Shown here: piece by piece, positions 1 through 13,922 of the stretch
Layout: each line of letters starts with the position of its first letter
Numbering within the stretch: the stretch's first letter is position 1
Assembly: GCA_032718475.1 (NCBI GenBank)
Contig: JAUCBJ010006959.1
Span: 26,140 to 90,139 of the forward strand
From: Nemertoderma westbladi
Taxonomy: Eukaryota > Xenacoelomorpha > Nemertodermatida > Nemertodermatidae
Reading direction: 5' to 3'
DNA: 64,000 bases
Program-made: the position numbers and the translations under genes
Notes under the pieces: model-generated
What the model was told of the DNA's origin: nothing
The model's database searches: none
What the model saw: only the letters and a program-made list of their open reading frames with translations

Positions 1-2061
1 TCTTTTGACCTGGTAACTTGTGGTGGAAGCCATGGTTGGTAAATCTGGTAATCAATTACATGTCAGTTTCTTTTGACCTGGTAACTTTGTGGTGGTAGCC
101 ACGGCTGGTAAATCTGGTAACCAATCACATGTCATTTACTTTTAACCTGGTAACTTGTGGTGGAAGCCATGGTTGGTAAATCTGGTAATCAATTACATGT
201 CAGTTTCTTTTGACCTGGTAACTTTGTGGTGGAAGCCATGGCTGGTAAATCTGGTAACCAATCACATGTCATTTACTTTTAACCTGGTAACTTGTGGTGG
301 AAGCCATGGTTGGTAAATCTGGTAATCAATCACATCACATGTCATTTTCGATTTTCTTTTGACCTGGTAACTTTGTGGTGGAAGCCATGGCTGGTAAATC
401 TGGTAACCAATCACATGTCATTTACTTTTAACCTGGTAACTTGTGGTGGAAGCCATGGTTGGTAAATCTGGTAATCAATCACATCACATGTCATTTTCGA
501 TTTTCTTTTGACCTGGTAACTTTGTGGTGGAAGCCATGGCTGGTAAATCTGGTAATCAATCACATCACATGTCATTTTCGATTTTCTTTTGACCTGGTAA
601 CTTTGTGGTGGAAGCCATGGTTGGTAAATCTGGTAACCAATCACATGTAATATACTTTTAACCTGGTAACTTGTGGTGGAAGCCATGGTTGGTAAATCTG
701 GTAATCAATTACATGTCAGTTTCTTTTGACCTGGTAACTTTGTGGTGGAAGCCATGGCTGGTAAATCTGGTAACCAATCACATGTCATTTAATTTTAACC
801 TGGTAACTTGTGGTGGAAGCCATGGTTGGTAAATCTGGTAATCAATTACATGTCAGTTTCTTTTGACCTGGTAACTTTGTGTTGGTAGCCACGGCTGGTA
901 AATCTGGTAACCAATCACATGTCATTTACTTTTAACCTGGTAACTTGTGGTGGAAGCCATGGTTGGTAAATCTGGTAATCAATTACATGGTCAGTTTCTT
1001 TTGACCTGGTAACTTTGTGGTGGAAGCCATGGCTGGTAAATCTGGTAACCAATCACATGTCATTTACTTTTAACCTGGTAACTTGTGGTGGAAGCCATGG
1101 TTGGTAAATCTGGTAATCAATCACATCACATGTCATTTTCGATTTTCTTTTGACCTGGTAACTTTGTGGTGGAAGCCATAGTTGGTAAATCTGGTAATCA
1201 ATTACATGTCAGTTTCTTTTGACCTGGTAACTTTGTGGTGGTAGCCACGGCTGGTAAATCTGGTAACCAATCACATGTCATTTACTTTTAACCTGGTAAC
1301 TTGTGGTGGATGCCATGGTTGGTAAATCTGGTAATCAATTACATGTCAGTTTCTTTTGACCTGGTAACTTTGTGGTGGAAGCCATGGCTGGTAAATCTGG
1401 TAACCAATCACATGTCATTTACTTTTAACCTGGTAACTTGTGGTGGAAGCCATGGTTGGTAAATCTGGTAATCAATCACATCACATGTCATTTTCGATTT
1501 TCTTTTGACCTGGTAACTTTGTGGTGGAAGCCATAGTTGGTAAATCTGGTAATCAATTACATGTCAGTTTCTTTTGACCTGGTAACTTTGTGGTGGTAGC
1601 CACGGCTGGTAAATCTGGTAACCAATCACATGTCATTTACTTTTAACCTGGTAACTTGTGGTGGAAACTATGGTTGGTAAATCTGGTAATCAATCACATC
1701 ACATGTCATTTTCGATTTTCTTTTGACCTGGTAACTTTGTGGTGGAAGCCATTGTTGGTAAATCTGGTAATCAATCACATGTCATTTTCTTTTGACCTGG
1801 TTACTTTGTGGTGGAAGCCATGGTTGGTAAATCTGGTAATCAATCACATGTCATTTTCTTTTGACCTGGTTACTTTGTGGTGGAAGCCATTGTTGGTAAA
1901 TCTGGTAATCAATCACATGTCATTTTCTTTTGACCTGGTAACTTTGTGGTGGAAGCCATTGTTGGTAAATCTGGTAATCAATCACATGTCATTTTCTTTT
2001 GACCTGGTTACTTTGTGGTGGAAGCCATGGTTGGTAAATCTGGTAATCAATCACATGTCAT

Positions 2062-2220
2062 GTTTGATCGATTATGCGGGGACTGGTATGGTATAATACA
2101 TAATTATTGCTCATTGTAACTGTGTAATGGAGTTGTTACCATCTGTACTGCATGCAATATGCTATTGATCATTTAGTGCGTTTTTGCGAAAATTATAATA
2201 TACATATCGGTAAAAAAAAA
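2062..2220 (+). mobile_element. 159-bp poly-A-tailed insertion in the satellite, copy 1
   Basis: This non-satellite segment interrupts a monomer. It ends in a run of A and is flanked by a perfect 12-bp duplication, atcacatgtcat, at 2050-2061 and 2221-2232. Those are hallmarks of target-primed retroposition of a short RNA. It has no coding capacity and no clear tRNA-type A or B box, so its source is unknown. Confidence 0.7.
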
Positions 2221-5200
2221 ATCACATGTCATTTTCATTTGACCTGGTAACTTTGTGGTGGATAAGCCATTGTTGGTAAATCTGGTAATCAATCACATCA
2301 CATGTCATTTTCGATTTTCTTTTGACCTGGTAACTTTGTGGTGGAAGCCATGGTTGGTAAATCTGGTAATCAATTACATGTCAGTTTCTTTTGACCTGGT
2401 AACTTTGTGGTGGTAGCCACGGCTGGTAAATCTGGTAACCAATCACATGTCATTTACTTTTAACCTGGTAACTTGTGGTGGAAACCATGGTTGGTAAATC
2501 TGGTAATCAATCACATCACATGTCATTTTCGATTTTCTTTTGACCTGGTAACTCTGTGGTGGAAGCCATGGTTGGTAAATCTGGTAATCAATCACATCAC
2601 ATGTCATTTTCTTTTGACCGGGTAACTTTGTGGTGGAAGCCATGGTTGGTAAATCTGGTAATCAATCACATGTCCTATTCCTTTGACCTGGTAACTTTAT
2701 GGTGGAAGCCATGGTTGGTAAATCTGGTAATCAATCACATGTCATTTTCTTTTGACCTGGTAACTTTGTGGTGGAAACCATGGTTGGTAAATCTGGTAAT
2801 CAATCACATGTCCTACAGTATTCCTTACCTTTGACCTGGTAACTTTATGGTGGAAGCCATGGTTGGTAAATCTGGTAATCAATCACATCACATGTCATTT
2901 ACTTTTAACCTGGTAACTTTGTGGTGGAAGCCATGGTTGGTAAATCTGGTAATCAATCACATGTCCTACAGTATTCCTTTGACCTGGTAACTTTATGGTG
3001 GAAGCCATGGTTGGTAAATCTGGTAATCAATCACATGTCATTTTCTTTTGACCTGGTAACTTTGTGGTGGAAACCATGGTTGGTAAATCTGGTAATCAAT
3101 CACATCACATGTCATTTTCTTTTGACCTGGTAACTTTGTGGTGGAAGCCATGGTTGGTAAATCTGGTAATCAATCACATGTCATTTTCATTTGACCTGGT
3201 AACTTTGTAGTGGAAGCCATGGTTGGTAAATCTGGTAATCAATCACATGTCATTTACTTTTAAACTGGTAACTTTGTGATGGGAGCCATGGATGGTAAAT
3301 CTGGTAACCAATCTCATCACATGTGGTTTTCTTTTGACCTGGTAACTTTGTGGTGGAAGCCATGGTTGGTAAATCTGGTAATCAATCACATGTCCTATTC
3401 CTTTGACCTGGTAACTTTGTGGTGGAAGCCATGGTTGATAAATCTGGTAATCAATCACATGTCATTTACTTTTAAACTGGTAACTTTGTGATGGGAGCCA
3501 TGGATGGTAAATCTGGTAATCAATCACATGTCATTTTCATTTGACCTGGTAACTTTGTGGTGGAAGCCATGGTTGGTAAATCTGGTAATCAATCACATGT
3601 CATTTACTTTTAAACTGGTAACTTTGTGATGGGAGCCATGGATGGTAAATCTGGTAATCAATCACATCACATGTGGTTTTCTTTTGACCTGGTAACTTTG
3701 TGGTGGAAGCCATGGTTGGTAAATCTGGTAATCAATCACATGTCCTATTCCTTTGACCTGGTAACTTTGTGGTGGAAGAAATTGTTGGTAAATCTGGTAA
3801 TCAATCACATGTCATTTTCTTTTGACCTGGTAACTTTGTGGTGGAAGCCATGGTTGGTAAATCTGCTAATCAATCACATGTCCTATTCCTTTGACCTGGT
3901 AACTTTGTGGTGGAAGCCATGGTTGATAAATCTGGTAATCAATCACATGTCAATTTCTTTTGACCTGGTAACTTGTGGTGGAAGCCATGGTTGGTAAATC
4001 TGGTAATCAATCACATGTCATTTTCTTTTGACCTGGTAACCTTGTGGTGGAAACCATGGTTGATAAATCTGGTAATCAATCACATGTCATTTTCTTTTGA
4101 CCTGGTAACTTTGTGATGGGAGCCATGGATGGTAAATCTGGTAATCAATCACATGTCCTACAGTATTCCTTTGACCTGGTAACTTTGTGGTGGAAGCCAT
4201 TGTTGGTAAATCTGGTAATCAATCACATGCCATTTACTTTTAACCTGGTGACTTTGTGGTGGAAGCCATGGTTGGTAAATCTGGTAATCAATCACATGTC
4301 AATTTCTTTTGACCTGGTAACTTTGTGGTGGAAACCATGGTTGGTAAATCTGGTAATCAATCACATCACATGTCATTTACTTTTAACCTGGTAACTTTGT
4401 GGTGGAAGCCATGGTTGGTAAATCAGTAATCAATCACATGTCCTACAGTATTCCTTTGACCTGGTAACTTTATGGTGGAAGCCATGGTTGGTAAATCTGG
4501 TAATCAATCAAATGTCATTTTCTTTTGACCTGGTAACTTTGTGGTGGAAACCATGGTTGGTAAATCTGGTAATCAATCACATCACATGTCATTTTCTTTT
4601 GACCTGGTAACTTTGTGGTGGAAGCCATGGTTGGTAAATCTGGTAATCAATTACATGTCATTTACTTTTAAACTGGTAACTTTGTGATGGGAGCCATGGA
4701 TGGTAAATCTGGTAATCAATCACATCACATGTGGTTTTCTTTTGACCTGGTAACTTTGTGGTGGAAGCCATGGTTGGTAAATCTGGTAATCAATTACATG
4801 TCATTTTCATTTGACCTGGTAACTTTGTGGTGGAAGCCATGGTTGGTAAATCTGGTATCAATCACATGTCATTTACTTTTAAACTGGTAACTTTGTGATG
4901 GGAGCCATGGATGGTAAATCTGGTAATCAATCACATCACATGTGGTTTTATTTTGACCTGGTAACTTTGTGGGGGAAGCCATGGTTGGTAAATCTGGTAA
5001 TCAATCACATGTCCTATTCCTTTGACCTGGTAACTTTGTGGTGGAAGCCGTGGTTGGTAAATCTGGTAATCAATCGATTGTCCTACAGTATTCCTTTGGA
5101 CTGGTAACTTTGTGGTGGAAGCAATAATGGGTAAATCTGCTAATCAATCACATGTCCTATTGCTTTGACCTGGTAACTTTGTGGTGGAAGCCATGGTTGG

Positions 5201-5513
5201 TAAATCTGGTAATCAATCACATGTCAATTTCTTTTGACCTGGTAACTTGTGGTGGAAGCCATGGTTGGTAAATCTGGTAATCAATCACATGTCATTTACT
5301 TTTAACCTGGTAACTTGTGGTGGAAACCATGGTTGGTAAATCTGGTAATCAATCACATCACATGTCATTTTCGATTTTCTTTTGACCTGGTAACTTTGTG
5401 GTGGAAGCCATTGTTGGTAAATCTGGTAATCAATCACATGTCATTTTCTTTTGACCTGGTAACTTTGTGGTGGAAGCCATGGTTGGTAAATCTGGTAATC
5501 AATCACATGTCAT

Positions 5514-5672
5514 GTTTGATCGATTATGCGGGGACTGGTATGGTATATTACATAATTATTGCTCATTGTAACTGTGTAATGGAGTTGTTACCATCTGTAC
5601 TGCATGCAATATGCTATTGATCATTTAGTGCGTTTTTGCGAAAATTATAATATACATATCGGTAAAAAAAAA
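5514..5672 (+). mobile_element. 159-bp poly-A-tailed insertion in the satellite, copy 2
   Basis: Nearly identical to the insertion at 2062, with the same 12-bp flanks at 5502-5513 and 5673-5684, lying 3452 bp downstream. The shared flanks show it was copied as part of the satellite block and did not insert a second time. A small difference (tataat versus tatatt) separates the two copies. Confidence 0.7.
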
Positions 5673-8600
5673 ATCACATGTCATTTTCATTTGACCTGGT
5701 AACTTTGTGGTGGATAAGCCATTGTTGGTAAATCTGGTAATCAATCACATCACATGTCATTTTCGATTTTCTTTTGACCTGGTAACTTTGTGGTGGAAGC
5801 CATGGTTGGTAAATCTGGTAATCAATTACATGTCAGTTTCTTTTGACCTGGTAACTTTGTGGTGGTAGCCACGGCTGGTAAATCTGGTAACCAATCACAT
5901 GTCATTTACTTTTAACCTGGTAACTTGTGGTGGAAACCATGGTTGGTAAATCTGGTAATCAATCACATCACATGTCATTTTCGATTTTCTTTTGACCTGG
6001 TAACTCTGTGGTGGAAGCCATGGTTGGTAAATCTGGTAATCAATCACATCACATGTCATTTTCTTTTGACCGGGTAACTTTGTGGTGGAAGCCATGGTTG
6101 GTAAATCTGGTAATCAATCACATGTCCTATTCCTTTGACCTGGTAACTTTATGGTGGAAGCCATGGTTGGTAAATCTGGTAATCAATCACATGTCATTTT
6201 CTTTTGACCTGGTAACTTTGTGGTGGAAACCATGGTTGGTAAATCTGGTAATCAATCACATGTCCTACAGTATTCCTTTGACCTGGTAACTTTATGGTGG
6301 AAGCCATGGTTGGTAAATCTGGTAATCAATCACATCACATGTCATTTACTTTTAACCTGGTAACTTTGTGGTGGAAGCCATGGTTGGTAAATCTGGTAAT
6401 CAATCACATGACCTACAGTATTCCTTTGACCTGGTAACTTTATGGTGGAAGCCATGGTTGGTAAATCTGGTAATCAATCACATGTCATTTTCTTTTGACC
6501 TGGTAACTTTGTGGTGGAAACCATGGTTGGTAAATCTGGTAATCAATCACATCACATGTCATTTTCTTTTGACCTGGTAACTTTGTGGTGGAAGCCATGG
6601 TTGGTAAATCTGGTAATCAATCACATGTCATTTTCATTTGACCTGGTAACTTTGTAGTGGAAGCCATGGTTGGTAAATCTGGTAATCAATCACATGTCAT
6701 TTACTTTTAAACTGGTAACTTTGTGATGGGAGCCATGGATGGTAAATCTGGTAACCAATCTCATCACATGTGGTTTTCTTTTGACCTGGTAACTTTGTGG
6801 TGGAAGCCATGGTTGGTAAATCTGGTAATCAATCACATGTCCTATTCCTTTGACCTGGTAACTTTGTGGTGGAAGCCATGGTTGATAAATCTGGTAATCA
6901 ATCACATGTCATTTACTTTTAAACTGGTAACTTTGTGATGGGAGCCATGGATGGTAAATCTGGTAATCAATCACATGTCATTTTCATTTGACCTGGTAAC
7001 TTTGTGGTGGAAGCCATGGTTGGTAAATCTGGTAATCAATCACATGTCATTTACTTTTAAACTGGTAACTTTGTGATGGGAGCCATGGATGGTAAATCTG
7101 GTAATCAATCACATCACATGTGGTTTTCTTTTGACCTGGTAACTTTGTGGTGGAAGCCATGGTTGGTAAATCTGGTAATCAATCACATGTCCTATTCCTT
7201 TGACCTGGTAACTTTGTGGTGGAAGAAATTGTTGGTAAATCTGGTAATCAATCACATGTCATTTTCTTTTGACCTGGTAACTTTGTGGTGGAAGCCATGG
7301 TTGGTAAATCTGCTAATCAATCACATGTCCTATTCCTTTGACCTGGTAACTTTGTGGTGGAAGCCATGGTTGATAAATCTGGTAATCAATCACATGTCAA
7401 TTTCTTTTGACCTGGTAACTTGTGGTGGAAGCCATGGTTGGTAAATCTGGTAATCAATCACATGTCATTTTCTTTTGACCTGGTAACTTTGTGGTGGAAA
7501 CCATGGTTGATAAATCTGGTAATCAATCACATGTCATTTTCTTTTGACCTGGTAACTTTGTGATGGGAGCCATGGATGGTAAATCTGGTAATCAATCACA
7601 TGTCCTACAGTATTCCTTTGACCTGGTAACTTTGTGGTGGAAGCCATTGTTGGTAAATCTGGTAATCAATCACATGCCATTTACTTTTAACCTGGTAACT
7701 TTGTGGTGGAAGCCATGGTTGGTAAATCTGGTAATCAATCACATGTCAATTTCTTTTGACCTGGTAACTTTGTGGTGGAAACCATGGTTGGTAAATCTGG
7801 TAATCAATCACATCACATGTCATTTACTTTTAACCTGGTAACTTTGTGGTGGAAGCCATGGTTGGTAAATCAGTAATCAATCACATGTCCTACAGTATTC
7901 CTTTGACCTGGTAACTTTATGGTGGAAGCCATGGTTGGTAAATCTGGTAATCAATCAAATGTCATTTTCTTTTGACCTGGTAAATTTGTGGTGGAAACCA
8001 TGGTTGGTAAATCTGGTAATCAATCACATCACATGTCATTTACTTTTAACCTGGTAACTTTGTGGTGGAAGCCATGGTTGGTAAATCAGTAATCAATCAC
8101 ATGTCCTACAGTATTCCTTTGACCTTGTAACTTTATGGTGGAAGCCATGGTTGGTAAATCTGGTAATCAATCAAATGTCATTTTCTTTTGACCTGGTAAA
8201 TTTGTGGTGGAAACCATGGTTGGTAAATCTGGTAATCAATCACATCACATGTCATTTTCTTTTGACCTGGTAACTTTGTGGTGGAAGCCATGGTTGGTAA
8301 ATCTGGTAATCAATTACATGTCATTTACTTTTAAACTGGTAACTTTGTGATGGGAGCCATGGATGGTAAATCTGGTAATCAATCACATCACATGTGGTTT
8401 TCTTTTGACCTGGTAACTTTGTGGTGGAAGCCATGGTTGGTAAATCTGGTAATCAATTACATGTCATTTTCATTTGACCTGGTAACTTTGTGGTGGAAGC
8501 CATGGTTGGTAAATCTGGTATCAATCACATGTCATTTACTTTTAAACTGGTAACTTTGTGATGGGAGCCATGGATGGTAAATCTGGTAATCAATCACATC

Positions 8601-11600
8601 ACATGTGGTTTTCTTTTGACCTGGTAACTTTGTGGTGGAAGCCATGGTTGGTAAATCTGGTAATCAATCACATGTCCTATTCCTTTGACCTGGTAACTTT
8701 GTGGTGGAAGCCGTGGTTGGTAAATCTGGTAATCAATCGATTGTCCTACAGTATTCCTTTGGACTGGTAACTTTGTGGTGGAAGCAATAATGGGTAAATC
8801 TGCTAATCAATCACATGTCCTATTCCTTTGACCTGGTAACTTTGTGGTGGAAGCCATGGTTGGTAAATCTGGTAATCAATCATATGTCCTACAGTATTGC
8901 TTTGACCTGGTAACTTTGTGGTGGAAGCCATGGTTGGTAAATCTGGTAATCAATCACATGTCAATTTCTTTTGACCTGGTAACTTGTGGTGGAAGCCATG
9001 GTTGGTAAATCTGGTAATCAATCACATGTCATTTACTTTTAACCTGGTAACTTTGTGGTGGAAGCCATGGTTGGTAAATCTGGTAATCAATCACATGTCC
9101 TATTCCTTTGACCTGATAACTTTGTGGTGGAAGCCATGGTTGGTAAATCTGGTAATCAATCACATGTCATTTTCTTTTGACCTGGTAACTTTGTGGTGGA
9201 AACCATGGTTGGTAAATCTGGTAATCAATCACATGTCATTTACTTCTAACCTGGTAACTTTGTGGTGGAAGCCATGGTTGGTAAAACTGGTAATCAATCA
9301 CATGTCAATTTCATTTGACCTGGTAACTTTGTGGTGGAAGCCATGGTTGGTAAATCTGGTAATCAATCACATGTCATTTACTTTTGACCTGGTAACTTTG
9401 TGGTGGAAGCCATGTGTTGGTAAATCTGGTAATCAATCACATGTCCTATTCCTTTGACCTGGTAACTTTGTGGTGGAAGAAATTGTTGGTAAATCTGGTA
9501 ATCAATCACATGTCATTTTCTTTTGACCTGGTAACTTTGTGGTGGAAGCCATGGTTGGTAAATCTGCTAATCAATCACATGTCATATTCCTTTTGACCTG
9601 GTAACTTGTGGTGGAAGCCATGGTTGGTAAATCTGGTAATCAATCACATGTCATTTTCTTTTGACCTGGTAACTTTGTGGTGGAAACCATGGTTGATAAA
9701 TCTGGTAATCAATCACATGTCATTTTCTTTTGACCTGGTAACTTTGTGATGGGAGCCATGGATGGTAAATCTGGTAATCAATCACATGTCCTACAGTATT
9801 CCTTTGACCTGGTAACTTTGTGGTGGAAGCCATTGTTGGTAAATCTGGTAATCAATCACATGCCATTTACTTTTAACCTGGTAACTTTGTGGTGGAAGCC
9901 ATGGTTGGTAAATCTGGTAATCAATCACATGTCAATTTCTTTTGACCTGGTAACTTTGTGGTGGAAACCATGGTTGGTAAATCTGGTAATCAATCACATC
10001 ACATGTCATTTACTTTTAACCTGGTAACTTTGTGGTGGAAGCCATGGTTGGTAAATCAGTAATCAATCACATGTCCTACAGTATTCCTTTGACCTGGTAA
10101 CTTTATGGTGGAAGCCATGGTTGGTAAATCTGGTAATCAATCAAATGTCATTTTCTTTTGACCTGGTAACTTTGTGGTGGAAACCATGGTTGGTAAATCT
10201 GGTAATCAATCACATCACATGTCATTTTCTTTTGACCTGGTAACTTTGTGGTGGAAGCCATGGTTGGTAAATCTGGTAATCAATTACATGTCATTTTCAT
10301 TTGACCTGGTAACTTTGTGGTGGAAGCCATGGTTGGTAAATCTGGTATCAATCACATGTCATTTACTTTTAAACTGGTAACTTTGTGATGGGAGCCATGG
10401 ATGGTAAATCTGGTAATCAATCACATCACATGTGGTTTTCTTTTGACCTGGTAACTTTGTGGTGGAAGCCATGGTTGGTAAATCTGGTAATCAATCACAT
10501 GTCCTATTCCTTTGACCTGGTAACTTTGTGGTGGAAGCCGTGGTTGGTAAATCTGGTAATCAATCGATTGTCCTACAGTATTCCTTTGGACTGGTAACTT
10601 TGTGGTGGAAGCAATAATGGGTAAATCTGCTAATCAATCACATGTCCTATTCCTTTGACCTGGTAACTTTGTGGTGGAAGCCATGGTTGGTAAATCTGGT
10701 AATCAATCATATGTCCTACAGTATTGCTTTGACCTGGTAACTTTGTGGTGGAAGCCATGGTTGGTAAATCTGGTAATCAATCACATGTCAATTTCTTTTG
10801 ACCTGGTAACTTGTGGTGGAAGCCATGGTTGGTAAATCTGGTAATCAATCACATGTCATTTACTTTTAACCTGGTAACTTTGTGGTGGAAGCCATGGTTG
10901 GTAAATCTGGTAATCAATCACATGTCCTATTCCTTTGACCTGATAACTTTGTGGTGGAAGCCATGGTTGGTAAATCTGGTAATCAATCACATGTCATTTT
11001 CTTTTGACCTGGTAACTTTGTGGTGGAAACCATGGTTGGTAAATCTGGTAATCAATCACATGTCATTTACTTCTAACCTGGTAACTTTGTGGTGGAAGCC
11101 ATGGTTGGTAAAACTGGTAATCAATCACATGTCAATTTCATTTGACCTGGTAACTTTGTGGTGGAAGCCATGGTTGGTAAATCTGGTAATCAATCACATG
11201 TCATTTACTTTTGACCTGGTAACTTTGTGGTGGAAGCCATGGTTGGTAAATCTGGTAATCAATCACATGTCCTATTCCTTTGACCTGGTAACTTTGTGGT
11301 GGAAGAAATTGTTGGTAAATCTGGTAATCAATCACATGTCATTTTCTTTTGACCTGGTAACTTTGTGGTGGAAGCCATGGTTGGTAAATCTGCTAATCAA
11401 TCACATGTCAATTTCTTTTGACCTGGTAACTTGTGGTGGAAGCCATGGTTGGTAAATCTGGTAATCAATCACATGTCATTTTCTTTTGACCTGGTAACTT
11501 TGTGGTGGAAACCATGGTTGATAAATCTGGTAATCAATCACATGTCATTTTCTTTTGACCTGGTAACTTTGTGATGGGAGCCATGGATGGTAAATCTGGT

Positions 11601-13114
11601 AATCAATCACATGTCCTACAGTATTCCTTTGACCTGGTAACTTTGTGGTGGAAGCCATTGTTGGTAAATCTGGTAATCAATCACATGCCATTTACTTTTA
11701 ACCTGGTAACTTTGTGGTGGAAGCCATGGTTGGTAAATCTGGTAATCAATCACATGTCAATTTCTTTTGACCTGGTAACTTTGTGGTGGAAACCATGGTT
11801 GGTAAATCTGGTAATCAATCACATCACATGTCATTTACTTTTAACCTGGTAACTTTGTGGTGGAAGCCATGGTTGGTAAATCAGTAATCAATCACATGTC
11901 CTACAGTATTCCTTTGACCTGGTAACTTTATGGTGGAAGCCATGGTTGGTAAATCTGGTAATCAATCAAATGTCATTTTCTTTTGACCTGGTAACTTTGT
12001 GGTGGAAACCATGGTTGGTAAATCTGGTAATCAATCACATCACATGTCATTTTCTTTTGACCTGGTAACTTTGTGGTGGAAGCCATGGTTGGTAAATCTG
12101 GTAATCAATTACATGTCATTTTCATTTGACCTGGTAACTTTGTGGTGGAAGCCATGGTTGGTAAATCTGGTATCAATCACATGTCATTTACTTTTAAACT
12201 GGTAACTTTGTGATGGGAGCCATGGATGGTAAATCTGGTAATCAATCACATCACATGTGGTTTTCTTTTGACCTGGTAACTTTGTGGTGGAAGCCATGGT
12301 TGGTAAATCTGGTAATCAATCACATGTCCTATTCCTTTGACCTGGTAACTTTGTGGTGGAAGCCGTGGTTGGTAAATCTGGTAATCAATCGATTGTCCTA
12401 CAGTATTCCTTTGGACTGGTAACTTTGTGGTGGAAGCAATAATGGGTAAATCTGCTAATCAATCACATGTCCTATTCCTTTGACCTGGTAACTTTGTGGT
12501 GGAAGCCATGGTTGGTAAATCTGGTAATCAATCATATGTCCTACAGTATTGCTTTGACCTGGTAACTTTGTGGTGGAAGCCATGGTTGGTAAATCTGGTA
12601 ATCAATCACATGTCAATTTCTTTTGACCTGGTAACTTGTGGTGGAAGCCATGGTTGGTAAATCTGGTAATCAATCACATGTCATTTACTTTTAACCTGGT
12701 AACTTTGTGGTGGAAGCCATGGTTGGTAAATCTGGTAATCAATCACATGTCCTATTCCTTTGACCTGATAACTTTGTGGTGGAAGCCATGGTTGGTAAAT
12801 CTGGTAATCAATCACATGTCATTTTCTTTTGACCTGGTAACTTTGTGGTGGAAACCATGGTTGGTAAATCTGGTAATCAATCACATGTCATTTACTTCTA
12901 ACCTGGTAACTTTGTGGTGGAAGCCATGGTTGGTAAAACTGGTAATCAATCACATGTCAATTTCATTTGACCTGGTAACTTTGTGGTGGAAGCCATGGTT
13001 GGTAAATCTGGTAATCAATCACATGTCGTATTCCTTTGACCTGGTAACTTTGTGGTGGAAGCCATGGTTGGTAAATCTGGTAATCAATCACATGTCATTT
13101 ACTTTTAACCTGGT

Positions 13115-13755
13115 ACAGTAACTTCCAATAACTTGAAGTGATGGACGGTGCGTAGCGATGATTTTAAATCGAATCTCCCGTAATCAATACAGATTGGAAT
13201 ACAGTACCGGTATTTCTGATGGAAATACAGCTGAATACATATATTTATCAATGTCCTCATCATGAATTTAATTAATTGGAGTGTCAAAAGACGCGCAAGA
13301 CTCTCCGCTTTCAATTGATAAGCCACGTGTGAAATGATTGAGATTTAATGTGTATTTGAATCGATCGAAAATCTCTCTCCATATAAACCAAAATAAAAAA
13401 TTATCAGGTCACTGCGAAATGACGTCAAATATGTAGCAGCCAAACACAGCCGATTTTCAAAATTGGGCTCCCGCGCTTACTTAAACCGGCCATTTCGACC
13501 TATTCCTCGTGTTTTTACAAAAAACACACCCCGCCACTCGATTCAGGACACCTTTCTACCCCTTATTCAATTGTTTCTAGTCCAAAAATTTTTTCGCGCA
13601 CCAACCACCAAAACCCTTTTCATTTATTTAAATATTACCATCTGATAATAAGGTAACCAAGGCGTCCTAAACGCTAGGCCGTGCAGCTTAAATTTCTAGT
13701 TAACTTCCTAACTCGAGGATGGAAAATTCAACTGTGAATGTCACCGGAAAAAGAT
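13115..13755. other. non-repeat sequence with no supported gene
   Basis: Unique-looking AT-rich sequence after the satellite ends. The short open frames here (for example 13463-13645) have no recognisable domain, and I see no RNA gene or element boundary. Confidence 0.5.
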
Positions 13756-13922
13756 CGCACCCCCCCCCCCCCCCCCCTAACTTAATGTTTCCGCCGGTGA
13801 CCTGGGCACGCAAGCACCCCCCCCCCCCCTAACTTAATGTTTCCGCCGGTGACCTGGGCACGCAAGCACCCCCCCCCCCCCCCCTAACTTAATGTTTCCG
13901 CCGGTGACCTGGGCACGCAACT
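13756..13922. repeat. poly-C minisatellite, three units
   Basis: Three copies of a unit of about 54-58 bp. Each has a run of 13-18 C followed by taacttaatgtttccgccgg and tgacctgggcacgcaa. Length differences lie mainly in the C run. Long C tracts are prone to slippage and to assembly error, so the exact run lengths should not be trusted. Confidence 0.9.

Larger units (their letters stand above)
1..13114. repeat. 69-bp tandem satellite array with higher-order repeats
   Basis: The whole stretch is a head-to-tail array of a monomer near 69 bp, recognisable by the core ggtaaatctggtaatcaatc and by a CCATGG in most copies. Variant monomers are about 67 bp (a shortened aacttgtgg block) or 74-75 bp (an extra cacatcacatg or cgatttt). 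Positions 1-1650 alternate 69- and 67-bp types. Larger units repeat: about 2.06-4.9 kb recurs at 5.5-8.5 kb (offset 3447-3452, then 3663 after a local 216-bp duplication near 7.82-8.04 kb), and a block of about 1825-1827 bp recurs from 8558, 10385 and 12210. Because 69 is divisible by 3, long open frames appear on both strands; they encode only a 23-residue tryptophan-rich repeat and I do not call them genes. The array breaks off at about 13114. Confidence 0.97.

Noticed and set aside
411-13121. Many open frames of 60-214 codons in the satellite with WWKPWLVNLVINHMS-type repeats
   Set aside because: They exist because the 69-bp unit is divisible by three. They start and stop with monomer variants, occur on both strands and have no gene structure.
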